Shown piece by piece: positions 20,963-33,684 of a DNA stretch of 64,000 bases (positions within the stretch are counted from its first letter, which is position 1; each line of letters starts with the position of its first letter). Under the pieces are notes generated by a model that worked only from the letters and a program-made list of their open reading frames with translations, did no database searches and had not been told where the DNA came from. The translations under genes and the position numbers were made by a program. The DNA comes from Rhexocercosporidium sp. MPI-PUGE-AT-0058 (Eukaryota; Ascomycota; Leotiomycetes; Helotiales), in NCBI GenBank assembly GCA_020746875.1, contig JAGTJL010000005.1:2108001-2172000 (forward strand), read 5' to 3'.

Positions 20963-23900
20963 AGCAGCATCGACAAAGGTCGGGGAGGGCTTAGACGGAT
21001 CTTAGGACTGCGATAATGTCATTCCAAGTGCCAGGAGGGTGGTAAACAGCGCAGCAGAAATGCCCGTCGCGTATCGAACGTAATAGAGGGAGGGTAAGGA
21101 GAGATGGGGAGAGGAGCATGAGGTGGTGAAGAGAAGTACTTAAGTAGTCGTCGGCCAAAGCTCCCGTCTCCTCTCCTCTTCCCCACAATACGCTAATTTT
21201 CCCGCCAGTCCTCTTGTGTGCTAGCCAGGAACAAGATCAGGTACAGGCACAAGCGCTCCACATCGATCCCCCACGCACCGGAATATCTTCCTCGCCATCG
21301 CATCCTTTCGTTTCTTTTTTCCATCCACTGGACGTGTTCAAGAGATGGGACTCGGGACTTCGACCGTCGTTGCAACCCAAGGCCAAGCAAGGAAGGGAAG
21401 GGCTCGACGGCCTTGATTGACGATCGATCAATCTTATTTCAACGACATGTCAAGCTGAATGCGTCGAACAAAGTCCAAGTCTTCCACACGCGTGCTGGAG
21501 AGCAATCCTGCGCCGGCAGGGTCAGGGCACGGGCAAACCGCAATCTGTCTCGAAGCAATCGTCCGACAACCCAACAACAAGAAGCAGCTGAGGTCCATGC
21601 TTTCGAATCTAGTTTTACCAATGCAAACGAGCATATCAGCATGCTGACAACAAACCTGGAGAGATCTTCAACCAGCATAGAGACGAGAAAACGAATCCTC
21701 GAAATATGACGCTGTTGTACCTGCCAAGGAAACCCGCCATGGTTGTTGAATGCAGGTGTGGTGATCATCACGAGAAAGTCTTCCACGAGAGTGGGGGCAG
21801 CAGCACTGCCACAACTGCGCAGCGCTGCTCAGTACAGTTCAACGATGAGAGGACGATGCAAGACTCGTGGATCATGCGCATTTAGATGCACGCAACACAA
21901 TATCAGCCTCGATGACACGAAACGTTTAGATTCACCATGACAAAGTTCCAAGTCCGACATTGCTTCCAGGATTCAGCATCCTTGTTAAAATAGCACGGGG
22001 AGCTATAGATCTAATCCAGAAGAGCAAAACAAAAAGATCAAGCTAATGCGCCGGACCACTGACTCTGAAAGGGGTTCTCTCTCAGATGCGAAGGAAGTTG
22101 ACCGCAATTCCGGGGAACTCTTGCACTTTCATATCGCTGTGGCGCCCAGGATCTATCTGTGAGCCGCTGATTTCGGCGTCACTCCCCTTGATTAGACCGA
22201 ACCGCCCTTCGGAAATGGCCAAGTTGTTGGCCACTGGTAGCCAAGCCGATGGATAGTCAACTTTGTTTGACTGCTGCTTTCCACAACATCGTCGGAGAAC
22301 ATTGCCAATGCGAAGCTACCCTGATGATAGGATAGAGGACTTCCTCTCAGATTATGACGTGGTCGTAGTTTTTAATACGACGTATGAGACCTGCCATACG
22401 ATGAGTGGTAAACACCAGTCCAAAAATAAAAGTGGGAATTTGCTCCACACAGTGCCGGAGACCTCCCGAGAGTTGACAGGAGATGGTCTATATTGAAAAT
22501 ACGGTCAGCGTCGTATGCGAAGTCTCTACGATTATCAAGAAACAGCCATGTTCCATGTTCATATCCAGCGTAGTAAATTTGGCATCATGATAATCATGAG
22601 CCAAGGCTCGAAGCCGCACTGCACCTCCTGCAAACATATCACAGCCTCGATGAAAGCATTGGCAACAGCTTGCAGGTTCGGAATCAAGGTGGATTTTTGT
22701 CTTGAAACCAAAACCAAGGCTCTTATCAGCTCTGCAAAGCGCAGCTATCTCATCCAGTCAACAATGAGCGGTAGGGTATTACGGCACTGATCCTGCAGGT
22801 TGACCTCTATTGCGGCGACACAATGGGGCACTCAAACTTCACAACGCTTACCGCTGAAACAAAGAAAAATGTCCCGCTAACATCTATACAGATTACTCTG
22901 TTTCACTGAACCCCAAGATCTCCATAGATTCTAGCGAGAGGTACTCCAAAATCCTCGCTGGGCTTCTCAGTGGTTTGGACCTCAACAACTGAGCCGTTAT
23001 CAGCAATTTGTTCTTCCTACCAAATCTAACAGCCGTCCGTAAGCATGGAGCCATCACTGAATAATACTCGACGTTGTAACTACAGCTACTTCGAGCTATG
23101 CTTTACTTCCCGGATCCGAACACAATCATGCATCGGCGATACCATAGTTGACATCGTGAATGATAACGCAGCGGTCTAAGCCCACGTTTGGAACAAGTGT
23201 CTGCGGGTCCATCCATTTCAAGCGAAGACTTCTACGAAACGTATGTTGGAATCGCTGCTACCTTTGGCGATGGGGACGACGGGCATTTGGTTACGGCAGT
23301 CTATATCTGGACAGTTATGGCCTTGGTTCTACCTCTGACTCTTTTCACAGTGCCAAAATCTCACCGTCTTGATCGAGATTTCATAATATAATCGATGCGC
23401 TTCGGTTTTCAGGGGCCTTCATGTCATACAATTATGCGTCGTTGGCTTCATTCTCGGATGCTTGTTACCCCGCGATGCCGCTGGGCGCTTCTTAGAAGGG
23501 TGATTCTTGCGACATTCTGTTTCGAAACCAAGAGAGTGCACTTCTTGACACCACCTTGACCGATTTCCTATGATCATCTCAAACCTTGGCCCAAGCCTCA
23601 AAGAAGGAGGCAAGAACGACTATTCGCGATTGTCGATTAGTCGAGGCTTCGGCCTTCAGGTCATACGCTGCGGCAGATATTGACCTTGCATGGTTTCAAT
23701 CGTGGTACCATGATAATGATTCGTCGGATAAATTAACATCACTCGGAAATAGGTGCCTGAAAGGCACTCAAGTGAGGGGCTTGACTACTCTTAAGATGGC
23801 TTTGTTAAGGCGATCAAGAATTGATAAGAGCGAGGGGGTATAGAGGGACTTGCTTGTCCCCCGCATTTTCACGTTTCACTTGCTTGGGGCAAATCCTTGA

Positions 23901-26580
23901 AGATGCAGGGCCACCATGTGGCCGATGTAGTTGTCTCTCATGTTCCTGCCTCGATGCAAAGCTAGATCTACGCTCGTATGTACCAATTGGGAAATCCGTT
24001 CTGCTATTGGATATTTTGAGAATGATAGGGATCGCACAGACGTGTTCAACTCAGGAACTTGCGAAAATCTGAATGGCCTGAAAACCGAAAACTGCGTTGC
24101 TGAAACCTGGTCGTGGCTGATCCCCATTGGCCCCCGGACACTTCATTCTGGTGTAATGTTGGGAAGGACTTGAGTGCCAGTTTTCAGACAGGAAAAAGCA
24201 CACTCTACACAGAGTTGACTGTTAGTCCCCTTTTCATCTTAGCGAATATGGTTGATCAGATACTACAGAGAGCAAGCCGTCAAGGAAATGAGCGAGAAAG
24301 TCAGTCACCAGCAGTGGCAACATTTTCAATCCCGCTCTAATCTCGATGCTCCGCGCACTTACCATCCCAATTATGGTTGTCAACAGTCTCGACCGCTGTC
24401 ACTTTGTCACTTCGTCACTTCATGTGGCCAGACTTCCATAAGTGGGCGATGACTGGTTTTCACGGGGCATACGACCATCGATAGAGTATCTGGGACTGCG
24501 GCAAGTTCCTTGGTACTGTGCAGCTGATACTTCGGCAAACGAGCGGAGCTTATTTTGTCGAAGACTCGCTTCGATTAATCAATACTGCAGGCTTATCATG
24601 GCTCTCTCGTACCACAGAAGACCGGAACGGCAGGCCAAAGCGGCTTCGAGAGGCAACTGTGGGTACTGCAAGCGGCACATTCAAACATCGGCAGGGCACA
24701 AGTGGACGGTCTGCCGAGTGCAGCGGCTGGCCGATATCATTTCAGAGCAGTTCGCGGAGCTTTGATGATCCCAGCTTGAGCCATACCATGGTAGCGTGGG
24801 CAGCATGCCTGAAGGCTTCTGCATGACATGGCAAAGTGGTCAGGGTGGTGGTCTCATGAGAGCACAACTATGTTGGTCTGATGTTATGAATGGACCACAT
24901 TGTTAGGGGCTTCGGGAGGCCTTATTACTATGAAGTCAGTCTAATATATCAGACTTTAATATGACAATGGTGTTGCCGACATTGGGGTCTGGCAGGAGGC
25001 TGTCTTACACGTGCGACAAGCGAGCAGCAAGTACGCTTTTCTGCAGCAATCATTTCCTTAGCATGCAGACCCCTGCTATCGTCCCGATCACTCCAAGACA
25101 AGGTTCAAGATTGCGCTTCTCCGCCTGGCCGTGCCCTGAGTTTGCGAAGCCCCTGTACTGTCGCAGTGCATGGCTGGCGATGTGTGGGGAAAAAAGAATA
25201 ACGGGCGGATGTTACTCGACCAGGAGCGAGCCGGGGAGCCAGCCAGCGATCAGATGGAAAAGCGACTGAAATGGGAGAGCCGGTAGGGAACGTGGAGGGA
25301 AGCCCAGGGCATGGCAGGCCCTCACTATTGTTATTATACTGAATACGACGAGCAGCCCTGGGGAATGAATTGCTGGAGAACATTTCAAGAATTACTTGGT
25401 AGCGAACAACATGCAGCTGCACCTCAGTTTTTTGGTCACGCTCGAACCCACTCTCCTCATTATTGTTCTTCTGTTACTTGCCTCTCTCGTCCTCGTTACC
25501 ATTGCCCTTTCGCGATTAGCTCCTCTTTCGAGGTTCATTCCGCGCTGGCTTCCCTGACCTACGGCTTGATCGGCGAACATCACCGATCAGTCAGGGACAG
25601 TCAGCTAGAAGTAAAGGGACTAGAAGAGACTTCACTACAACTTCAACCACACCCACCTTTCTGCCCCCCTGTCTAGGGTTCTGGGGTAGATGTACCTTCT
25701 CCACATTGGGAGGGGGGTAATAGTGACATATACCGTTGCGCCGTCTGGGCGAAAGAAAAGTATTAAAGCAATCTGAAAGCTGCACCCTCAAATCATAATA
25801 AATTACTCCCACCTCCCCCATTGGCGATTTCTGGAATACAGTAGTCTTGACTTCACTGCGTTTGTATCTCCACGAGCATACGCACAGCACCTGTCTCTTC
25901 TCGTTCTTCTTCATTTGCCAATAGGATATAAGATTCTGTCAATCTGCCAGATCAGCGAGTGTCGTCCCGTCCCGTTCCCACGCCGTTACAGTACATCGGA
26001 TCACATCACTTCGCCTCACCACACCGCACCGTACGGCAGCAAGCAGTATCAACGAGCCCCAGTTTTCAATCTTCAGTCTCCACTGCTCGATCCCATCCCC
26101 AGCAAAAGCCCAGTCTCAGTTGATTTGATTGCCGCACTGCTGCCCACCAGCAGCCAGCCACGCCACGCCCAGCAATTTGCTCACTCTGCCGCACCACCCA
26201 TCGCAATCAGAGTTTCCAAGGGTCCCCGGATCCTGGGCCTGACAGTCAGAGCTTACCAACTTAGAAGCCGGTGCGAGATCCCGCGTCTTGGTGCAGTTTA
26301 AATTCTATTTCCCCACAAGCCCCTCCACTACCGACAAGTCGAGGACGGACTGGAAGTTGAGACGAGCTCCCCCGCCATTCCCATCTAACCTGCATCGCAT
26401 CGCATCTACTTCTACTACTCTTGCTGTGCTTTCACTTCACATCTTCCACGATATCCGGCCCGCACGCAAGGCGCCCTTTAGCTTTCAAAAGTGCAACCTC
26501 GGCCGGTTCGAATCCCTGGTTATTAGACCGGCGAGAGTACGGTTTGTCCAGTTAGTCCGAAGGGACCGTCCGGTTCTTCC
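20963..26580. other. Gene-poor stretch, possible gene relics
   Basis: No intact gene is found in 5.6 kb. Short open stretches occur on both strands but lack starts, splice structure or recognisable motifs. The more protein-like ones are 22911-23025 (-), 23130-23225 (-) and 23188-23391 (+, with a hydrophobic segment near 23290-23350); they overlap on opposite strands, so not all can be real. About 25.9-26.58 kb is probably the promoter and 5' leader of the Zn2Cys6 gene. Confidence 0.5.
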
Positions 26581-29142
26581 ATGCCTCCTTCATTCGGAGC
26601 TTCCCAGGCGGCAATGTTTTCCACCTGTAAGTATAAGAGACCTTTGGGGCGCCTTTGATATGGAAATGAAAAGTACTGATTGAATCCTCTGCAGTTCAAG
26701 CTGGGCTTGCGCCACCACCGCGGCAGATCTCTGAACACGAGGCGCCTAAATCTGCTACCAACGGCGTTTCCAAGAGAATTACCACTCCACATGCCTGCGC
26801 TGAGTGTAAGCGTAGGAAAATCAGATGTGATGGAAGACAGCCTTGCGGTCAATGTTTGGGTTGCAGGTCGCCAAAGCCGTGTTACTACGATAAACACCGC
26901 CAGAGGGTGATCCCATCAAGAAAGTATGCTCGCACGTCCTTAAACCTGGGGTGGCGGGGTAGAAATAGTCAATTGCTAACAAGCTCACTCAGGACTCTTG
27001 ACGCCCTCTCCCAATCTTTGGAAGAATGCCGCTCCATCCTCAAAAGACTTTACCCCACTCGAGATGCGCAGTCTTTGCTGCCTCTTTCGCGGCAAGAGCT
27101 GATCTCTCTGCTGGATCGCTCTGGATCACAGAGTGCGCCTTCCCAGCGATCGCCCACAGGCTCCAATACGAACACCTCGCCCATCTCACAAGAGTTCCAG
27201 TCTCCTCTCGCATCAACAACAGAAGACGACCGAAGCCTCGCACATCTCGAGCAAATACCAAGTCAAGACACAGAATGGGACGAGGAGCGGAGGAACCGAG
27301 ATCCAATACCCGCCGAGGCGGATGATGTCAATGCGCTGTCTTTGTCAATGGACCGGCAGTCCTCATATCTTGGTGCAACATCTATCAAAGCTGCATTCAT
27401 GGTGATGCTGAAGGTCGCACCGGTTCTGCGATCGTTCCTCGCTCCTGGGCATGGAAACAATAAGCAATTGAGTGCAGCCAGCAATTACCCCACACCTCGA
27501 CCCAGTGGACCTGTCAAAACCCTCTCTCCAGTTCTATGGTCGTCAGAGGGCCAGACTTTGATCGATTCCTACTTCAATAGAGTCCATATATTTGCGCCTA
27601 TGCTCGATGAACCCTCTTTCAGAGCAGATTACTTGAGTGGTCGAAGAAACGATGCACCATGGCTAGCACTATTGAATATGGTGTTTGCTATGGGCAGCAT
27701 TGTTGCAAACAAATCAGACGACCACAGTCATGTCACTTTCTACGCCCGGGCTAAAGAACATTTGGGGATTGACTCTTTCGGGAGTGGGCACATCGAGATT
27801 CTACAAGCTCTTGCTTTGATGGGGGGTCTTTATCTCCACTACATCAACAGGCCCAACATGGCAAATGCTATTACGGGAGCTGCTTTGAGGATAGCTTGTG
27901 CTATGGGTCTTCACAGGGAGAGTGTTCCAGAGCAAGGGGGTGTCGACGCCATGATGATCGAGCAAAGAAGGAGAACTTGGTGGAGCCTGTTCTGTCTCGA
28001 CACCTGGGCGTCCACCACTCTGGGCCGTCCTTCCATGGGAAGATGGGGAGTTGGGATTACCATTCGTGCCCCAGAAGGAACCCATGACCCAGTAAGGACC
28101 ACCCAAGCCTGTCCACAAACCAATTACTAACTTGTCACAGAACGTGATCGGCCAGCATACCGGCAGCATTCCTCTGATTGAAAATATCAAATTCTGCAGA
28201 ATCGCCACGCAGATCCAAGACGTCCTTGCACAATCGCCACTCATGAGACCCGAAGATCGCGCAAACCTTGACCGGCAACTCGTGGAGTGGCATGACAACC
28301 TTCCCTGGATCCTTCGCTCCACCGAACCATGCCCAGAGTCGATCTACACTGCAAGATGCGTCATGAAATGGCGGTATCAAAACCTCCGCATCGTTCTCTA
28401 CAGACCTGTTCTACTGAATCTCGCAAACCGGGGACAGGAGTGCACTCCAACTCAGGATGAGCTCGATGCGATCGTCAAATGCCGCATGGTGGCCAAACAG
28501 ACAATCGAGGACATCGCTCGCGAATGGACACCCAATCAGATGCTGGGCTGGAATGGGGTCTGGTTCCTGTATCAAGCCTCCATGATCCCGCTAGTTATGA
28601 TATTTTGGGAGTCTTGGAACACGCAGCAGGTACGGGACTGCCAGGAACAGATCGAAGTCGTACTGGAGGCTTTCGACGGCCTTGCCGATTGGTCTCTAGC
28701 AGCGAGACGCAGCAGGGAGGTTGTTAGCAAGATGTACGAGGCCAGCAAGAGACCCTTGACCAGGCAGACTAGCCCACGATTGGGTCCGGCTATGGTCAAC
28801 GGGAACGGTAACGGGGTCAACGGCAACGTTCCCGGCATGACTTTAAATAATGGGATGAACGGAATCAATGGAGTCAACGGGATCCACAGTGGCAACCCGA
28901 TGGCTATTATGAATGGCGCCAATGGCATCAATGGCCACATGATGGACGCGAACGACCTGCACCAATTCGAGATGATTGGCGAGGATGGTATGATTATCAT
29001 GGAGCAAGGAGTGTGGGATCTCGATGGAATGCTCTGGCAAAATCTACCGGACGGTCTTGATATGCCCTACGATGGTATTCCCATGATGGATTATGACGAC
29101 AGCCCTGTCATTGGTTACGATGGGAACTACATGATGCATTGA
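26581..29142 (+). CDS. Zn2Cys6 fungal transcription factor
   Basis: Four exons (26581-26626, 26695-26923, 26993-28091, 28141-29142) encode 791 residues. Exon 1 is a 46-nt mini-exon starting at ATG 26581. The binuclear zinc cluster uses C50, C53, C60, C66, C69 and C78 (CAECKRRKIRCDG, CGQC), followed by a basic linker ending PSRK that spans intron 2. The fungal-specific regulatory domain runs from about 265 to 470 (LIDSYFNRVHIFAPMLDEP, RIACAMGLHRES, RRRTWWSLFCLDTWAS, TLGRPSMG), and the helical middle domain continues through CVMKWRYQNLRIVLYRPVL and WNGVWFLYQASMIPL. The C-terminus is low-complexity Asn-Gly repeats (NGINGVNGI), then a Met/Asp-rich stretch that may be an activation domain. It acts in the nucleus on unknown targets. 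The cluster type resembles cutinase/fatty-acid regulators, but orthology is not established here. Confidence 0.93.
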
Positions 29143-32100
29143 TAAGACATTAATATTCTTGTTTATTCGAAGGTCCGAGTTTGAAGTTTGAACACAGTCG
29201 GGAGGATTGGGAGGAAAATATTTTGGCGTTGTGGCTGTAGTGGGCATTTGAAACCCGCATCTTGAGAACCAGTCTCTTTGAGTATATACGTCATGTCTTG
29301 TTTATTTGTCTTTCTTGCTTTCTTTTATCACAATATACCCCTCGTTCGTTAGGAACGGTGCTGCGCCGCACTGCGAAATCTCAAATATGAATATAACGAT
29401 TTGAATCACTTCAATCTCAGGAATGATGATTTCCCATTTCACAAACAGTTCCACTTCCTCACATAATGAAACCATGCCCAGAATCTGCAAAGAAACTTTA
29501 ATAAGTGACATCTGCACCCCACAACTCGACTCATCTGCTTCATCTACTCTTCGAAATCATGATGTCCACTAAACCTCTGTGGGGTCTCTTCCTTGCAGCA
29601 GGTGCTGCACTGTGACGGTGTAGCCTACAAGTCCTCAAGCTGACAATCCCAAAGCAGGATCTGACACCTGCAGCTCAGAATAGATCATCAATCAAATAAT
29701 CCAAATCGAGAAGGAAATAGATATCCAGCCCAGCCACGAGGTCTCAATCAATCAATCAATCTACGAAATGCTATCGAAAGAGGCGATTCTGTGCTGCAAT
29801 CTATTCTTCATGCCCGACATCTTTCGCTTGTGTGTTGCGTTATTGCGTACATGCTGTACTGGGGGATCCTGATGGGGGGACTTGGATGGGTGGGTGGTTG
29901 GGCGATGGGGCTTGGCTGATGCTATGGTGCTCTATTCAGAGGCGTGAGAACTGGGAATAGATAGAGGTGGGGAGGCGAGAGAGGTGGAAGGGAGGGGAGT
30001 CAGAAATGCCACGTGGGATATTTGGCTGAATGGGACTGGAATTCGACGTGGGTTGAAGAGAAGATTCACAGAACTACCAAAGGCGTAGGGATGGTATGGT
30101 ATGACGAGCTCTGCCGGGGGTTAGGGTGAGCTAGGTTGGCAACCTTGATGTTCTCGATTCCTAGCTATCAGATATGGTTTTAGCTAGCAGATCAGCTATA
30201 CAGAACGATGATGAATAAGATCAAGGGTCTTGTGGTCTAGCGAGGGGGGTGAAAAGAAGAAAAGAAAGAAGGATCGGAGGGATTGCTTGAGGTTGGATTT
30301 AGCCTGATTGTGGGGTTTGAGGGGAGGGGGCAAGCAAAGCTTGGGACTTGAGACTTTGGGCTGGGGTTCGGTACAGGGGTTCGGTGCAGGGGATAAATGG
30401 AGGTGTGGAGGGGTGGAGGGTTGGAAGGATCATTTGGCTTTGGTGGAAAGTGAATTTTGTGGGGTATGGATGTGGTATGGAGGAGTGGGTGTGTGCGTGT
30501 GGATGTGTGGATGTGTCCAAGTTTGACTACTAGGGGTCGAAGCTACTATATGTAGGGTGGGTAGGTAGGTACTGATATTATGGGATGAGGGGAGAGTGGG
30601 TAAGGTTGTATGTGAGGGTGTGTAGGTGCTTGCAGGTGTCAGGCGAAGATCCCGAAAGTACTGTACCTACGTACACGTAAATGAAAGGAAGGGATCATGG
30701 GGTGAAGAGGGGATATCAACAACATATAAATCTTTGCTGTGTTATTTTCTTGTTCTGCTTGTTTCTGTCTTTCCTCTTGTAAAAAAGTATCTGGGGGCAT
30801 CGCAAGCATAAGGTCAAGAATGCAAAAAAGGAAAAACCGAAAAAAGAAAACCTTGAATGGTAACCGCAGTCGCGAAGTCAGATCTGTTTTGGAAGGGGGA
30901 CGTTGTGGCGTCGAAAATACATGAGATTCAGTTTCTCGCTGTGCTATTTCCTGTTTAGGAGAGGTAGATATGCAAGTATGTCTCCGTAGATTACTGAATC
31001 CAAGCAGCGGAATGTAGCGGTTCAAAATGGGTCGAGAATACGAGTGATTGATCAAGATCTGGATCAGGAGCAAAGCGGAAAAGATCGAATAAAGACTAAG
31101 AGGGAGAGAGATTGATAGAAATTATCGAATGGGAAGATCCAAAAATGGATAGACGAGGATAAAGACATATCTGGGGATGTGCAGTAGCTTGTTGAGACTA
31201 GCTAGGTAGGCTGGACTGGACTGGACTACTGTAGTCTGGGATGTTCTGTCCCCAGTTTTTGATGTTTGGGTTTTGATGTTGAGATGAGGTTGGGGTTGTC
31301 GTTGTGGACGGAATGAAATAACGGAGGGACTGAAGCGGGGAGCTGGAAATGTCGGTACGAACCGAATGTACCTTAATGTACCGCTACTTCATACCGACAG
31401 ATGAGAAGACTGGACGGCGATAGGTGTCTAGACTGGGGTCTGCTGTCTCTATTCGGAGGTAATGATGCTGTAATATTGCATGTGAAAAGTCATATGCGTA
31501 TTTTGATAGTTATGTATTGAGGCTAGACTTTCTGATAGAACTGTGGCTGGAAACAGGTTCCGTAGGGCTAAAGTGCCGATACTACAATGGCAGGCTGGCA
31601 GATAAGAGCTGATTAGCAAGTAGGTGCAATATATGCTAGAGGGGAGGCCTATAGGTATGGAAGGTGCTGATGCAGGGTCAAAGGATGCTTCTGAAGATGA
31701 CTGAGGTGGGATGTGGATGTTGCATTTCGTGGGGATAATTAGGGTTGAGTAGACAGGTAGGGATGAGAAGTGCGATGAATGTACGCATTCAAGCTTAACT
31801 TGAGATATGCAGGTGTTTGGCCAGCGATGCTGTGCTGGATGCGGGAGCTAGGCCGGTACTTAGATACACTGTTATTTTGGCTAGATGTTAGACGACGTGC
31901 ATCCAGCATCTCCTTCTTGGTGACAATCCCCTTTTCTAGGTTCAACACTAGATTAGGGTACTTACAAGCTCTTCTTAGCCGGTACTGATATCCATGGCTA
32001 GCACCGAGCATTGGAAATCAATACAACCTCCTGCGAGAAAGCTGAGAAGAATTCTCTTCTGCAAGTCCACTTCTCAGGCTTGTTTCTCCGCATCCACTGG

Positions 32101-33684
32101 AGTGGGAGTTTGGTACCAGATAATTACCTGCAGCTGCCCATACAAAAATCCATTGTGATGCCTAGATTGGGTATTTGCCTTTCTAAGCTGACATCTTGTC
32201 GGAGTGTTTGCCTGCTCCTCGCGTAGCCGTTTCAGGTCACACAAAGAACAGGCTTGCAGTCAAGGATCTTGAAGAAATTATGCATGACTGACGCTACCGG
32301 CTCTTAGAACCGAACACAGCATATTTCTCTCACATTTGCCCTTCTCCTCCTCTACTTTCTCACTCCACCTTCACCGCGAGATAATAACACTTGTACTATT
32401 TCAGTGAATTGAAGCGAAGGGGGTCTTAGATCTGCAGGACCCACCTCATCATTCATGCAAAGAGGCCGTCACCGGATCATCTCTATCCCGCTCTTGAGTG
32501 AAAATGCAGACCCTCTTCGCTGTACTTGAATGTCATTCGGCTTTGGGGGCCAGGGGCCCGTCTCGCCCTCCTTGATAGCGCGAGCGTTTTGGCGAAAAAT
32601 GAGCGTCACTGGATGGCTTGTTAATCTATCTGCCTGCAGGGGTTGCGCTGTCCTGCAGCAGAGCTAAGCAGCTATGCATGCAATGACTAGACCTCTTTGT
32701 GTAACGCCTGCCGAGTCCTTGCTACACTTTCTTTACCGGCCACGGCCGAAATCTGGGGAAAGGAAAGGAAAAACTATTTAGGCGGCTTAAGCGGGAATTG
32801 TCTCCTCTCCCCTTCTTTTCAGCGAGTGGTGTGCTGAGCCGGGTAGATGCGGGGAGGCAATGTACACTTGTACTTATCGTGAGGAGTGAGATGGGGATGG
32901 AGAGGTTCTCGGATCGGAGATAAAGACCAAGAGAGGGCGATGCGAGATGAAGATGTGCGGACAATTTGGAAGACGGGCCGAGACGTGCGAGAATTGCGAG
33001 AGAACAGAATTAGGCTTGTGCACTTGCACTTCATGCTAGGTCGCTGACATGAAGCATTGCGATGAGCTGATGATAGGATTGAGTGACCTCCCTAAGGTGG
33101 AGAAGGAATAGAAGTGTGGTAGCGATTGTGATTCTGGCTGGGGGGGAACATGTAAGAGGAAAGACTTCGCGAGGAGGCGGGAGAAAACACAGGGGTCGCG
33201 GTCTAGATCACATGGACTGACACGTGCTGTAGGCCAACCACCTATTGAAAACGCCTGAGATATGGGAATATTGAAAAGAGAGATGGGGCTCTGTTCCTTG
33301 TCAAAACTCTGTTGTAAATGGTAAGAATATAGTAGTTGTGGCGGGAGGTCATAACATGACTTGCTGCCAGGACGCACTTCTGAACAGCTGTTGGTCCATG
33401 GAGAAGCGAGGAGCGGGGTTGCAAACAACGCGGGATGGGAGAACATATGTCTCTCATGTGATTTTGCTTTTGTAAAGTGCTTTTGTGGAGCTGTTGCCAT
33501 TTCTGTTCTTTCAGATGACCATCATGCCATGTGCTTCTATGGTTTGCCCTCAGAACTCGCAATATAATGCGAGGACAAGGCTCTTGGTTGTGATGCCTCG
33601 AGATCCAGCCAACGCCTTCTAATGCAGTGTTTTATCGTTTTCCATTATCGTTTCCATTGTAATTCGTCGTGTTCGTGTCGATGG
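29143..33684. other. Large gene-free gap with simple repeats
   Basis: No supported gene in 4.5 kb. It contains a CAAT repeat (29744-29761), a strongly G/T-biased plus strand at about 29.86-30.62 kb, GTAGG repeats near 30553-30570 and a CTGGA repeat near 31211-31225. The right part is downstream of the minus-strand Ula1 gene. Long non-coding transcripts are possible but cannot be seen from sequence. Confidence 0.5.
29744..29761. repeat. CAAT tetranucleotide repeat
   Basis: About four tandem copies of TCAA/CAAT in the gap downstream of the Zn2Cys6 gene. Confidence 0.8.

Noticed and set aside
21218..21709. Open plus-strand frame of 163 codons
   Set aside because: Composition is Arg/Ser-rich without motifs, and the opposite strand is equally open; no splice or start context favours it.
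26505..26515. tRNA-like B-box motif (GGTTCGAATCC)
   Set aside because: The flanking bases do not form a T-arm stem of five pairs and no A-box or acceptor stem is found upstream; it lies in the leader of the Zn2Cys6 gene.
33036..33500. 154-codon minus-strand frame
   Set aside because: No conserved blocks and unlike coding composition nearby; probably chance in the gap downstream of Ula1.
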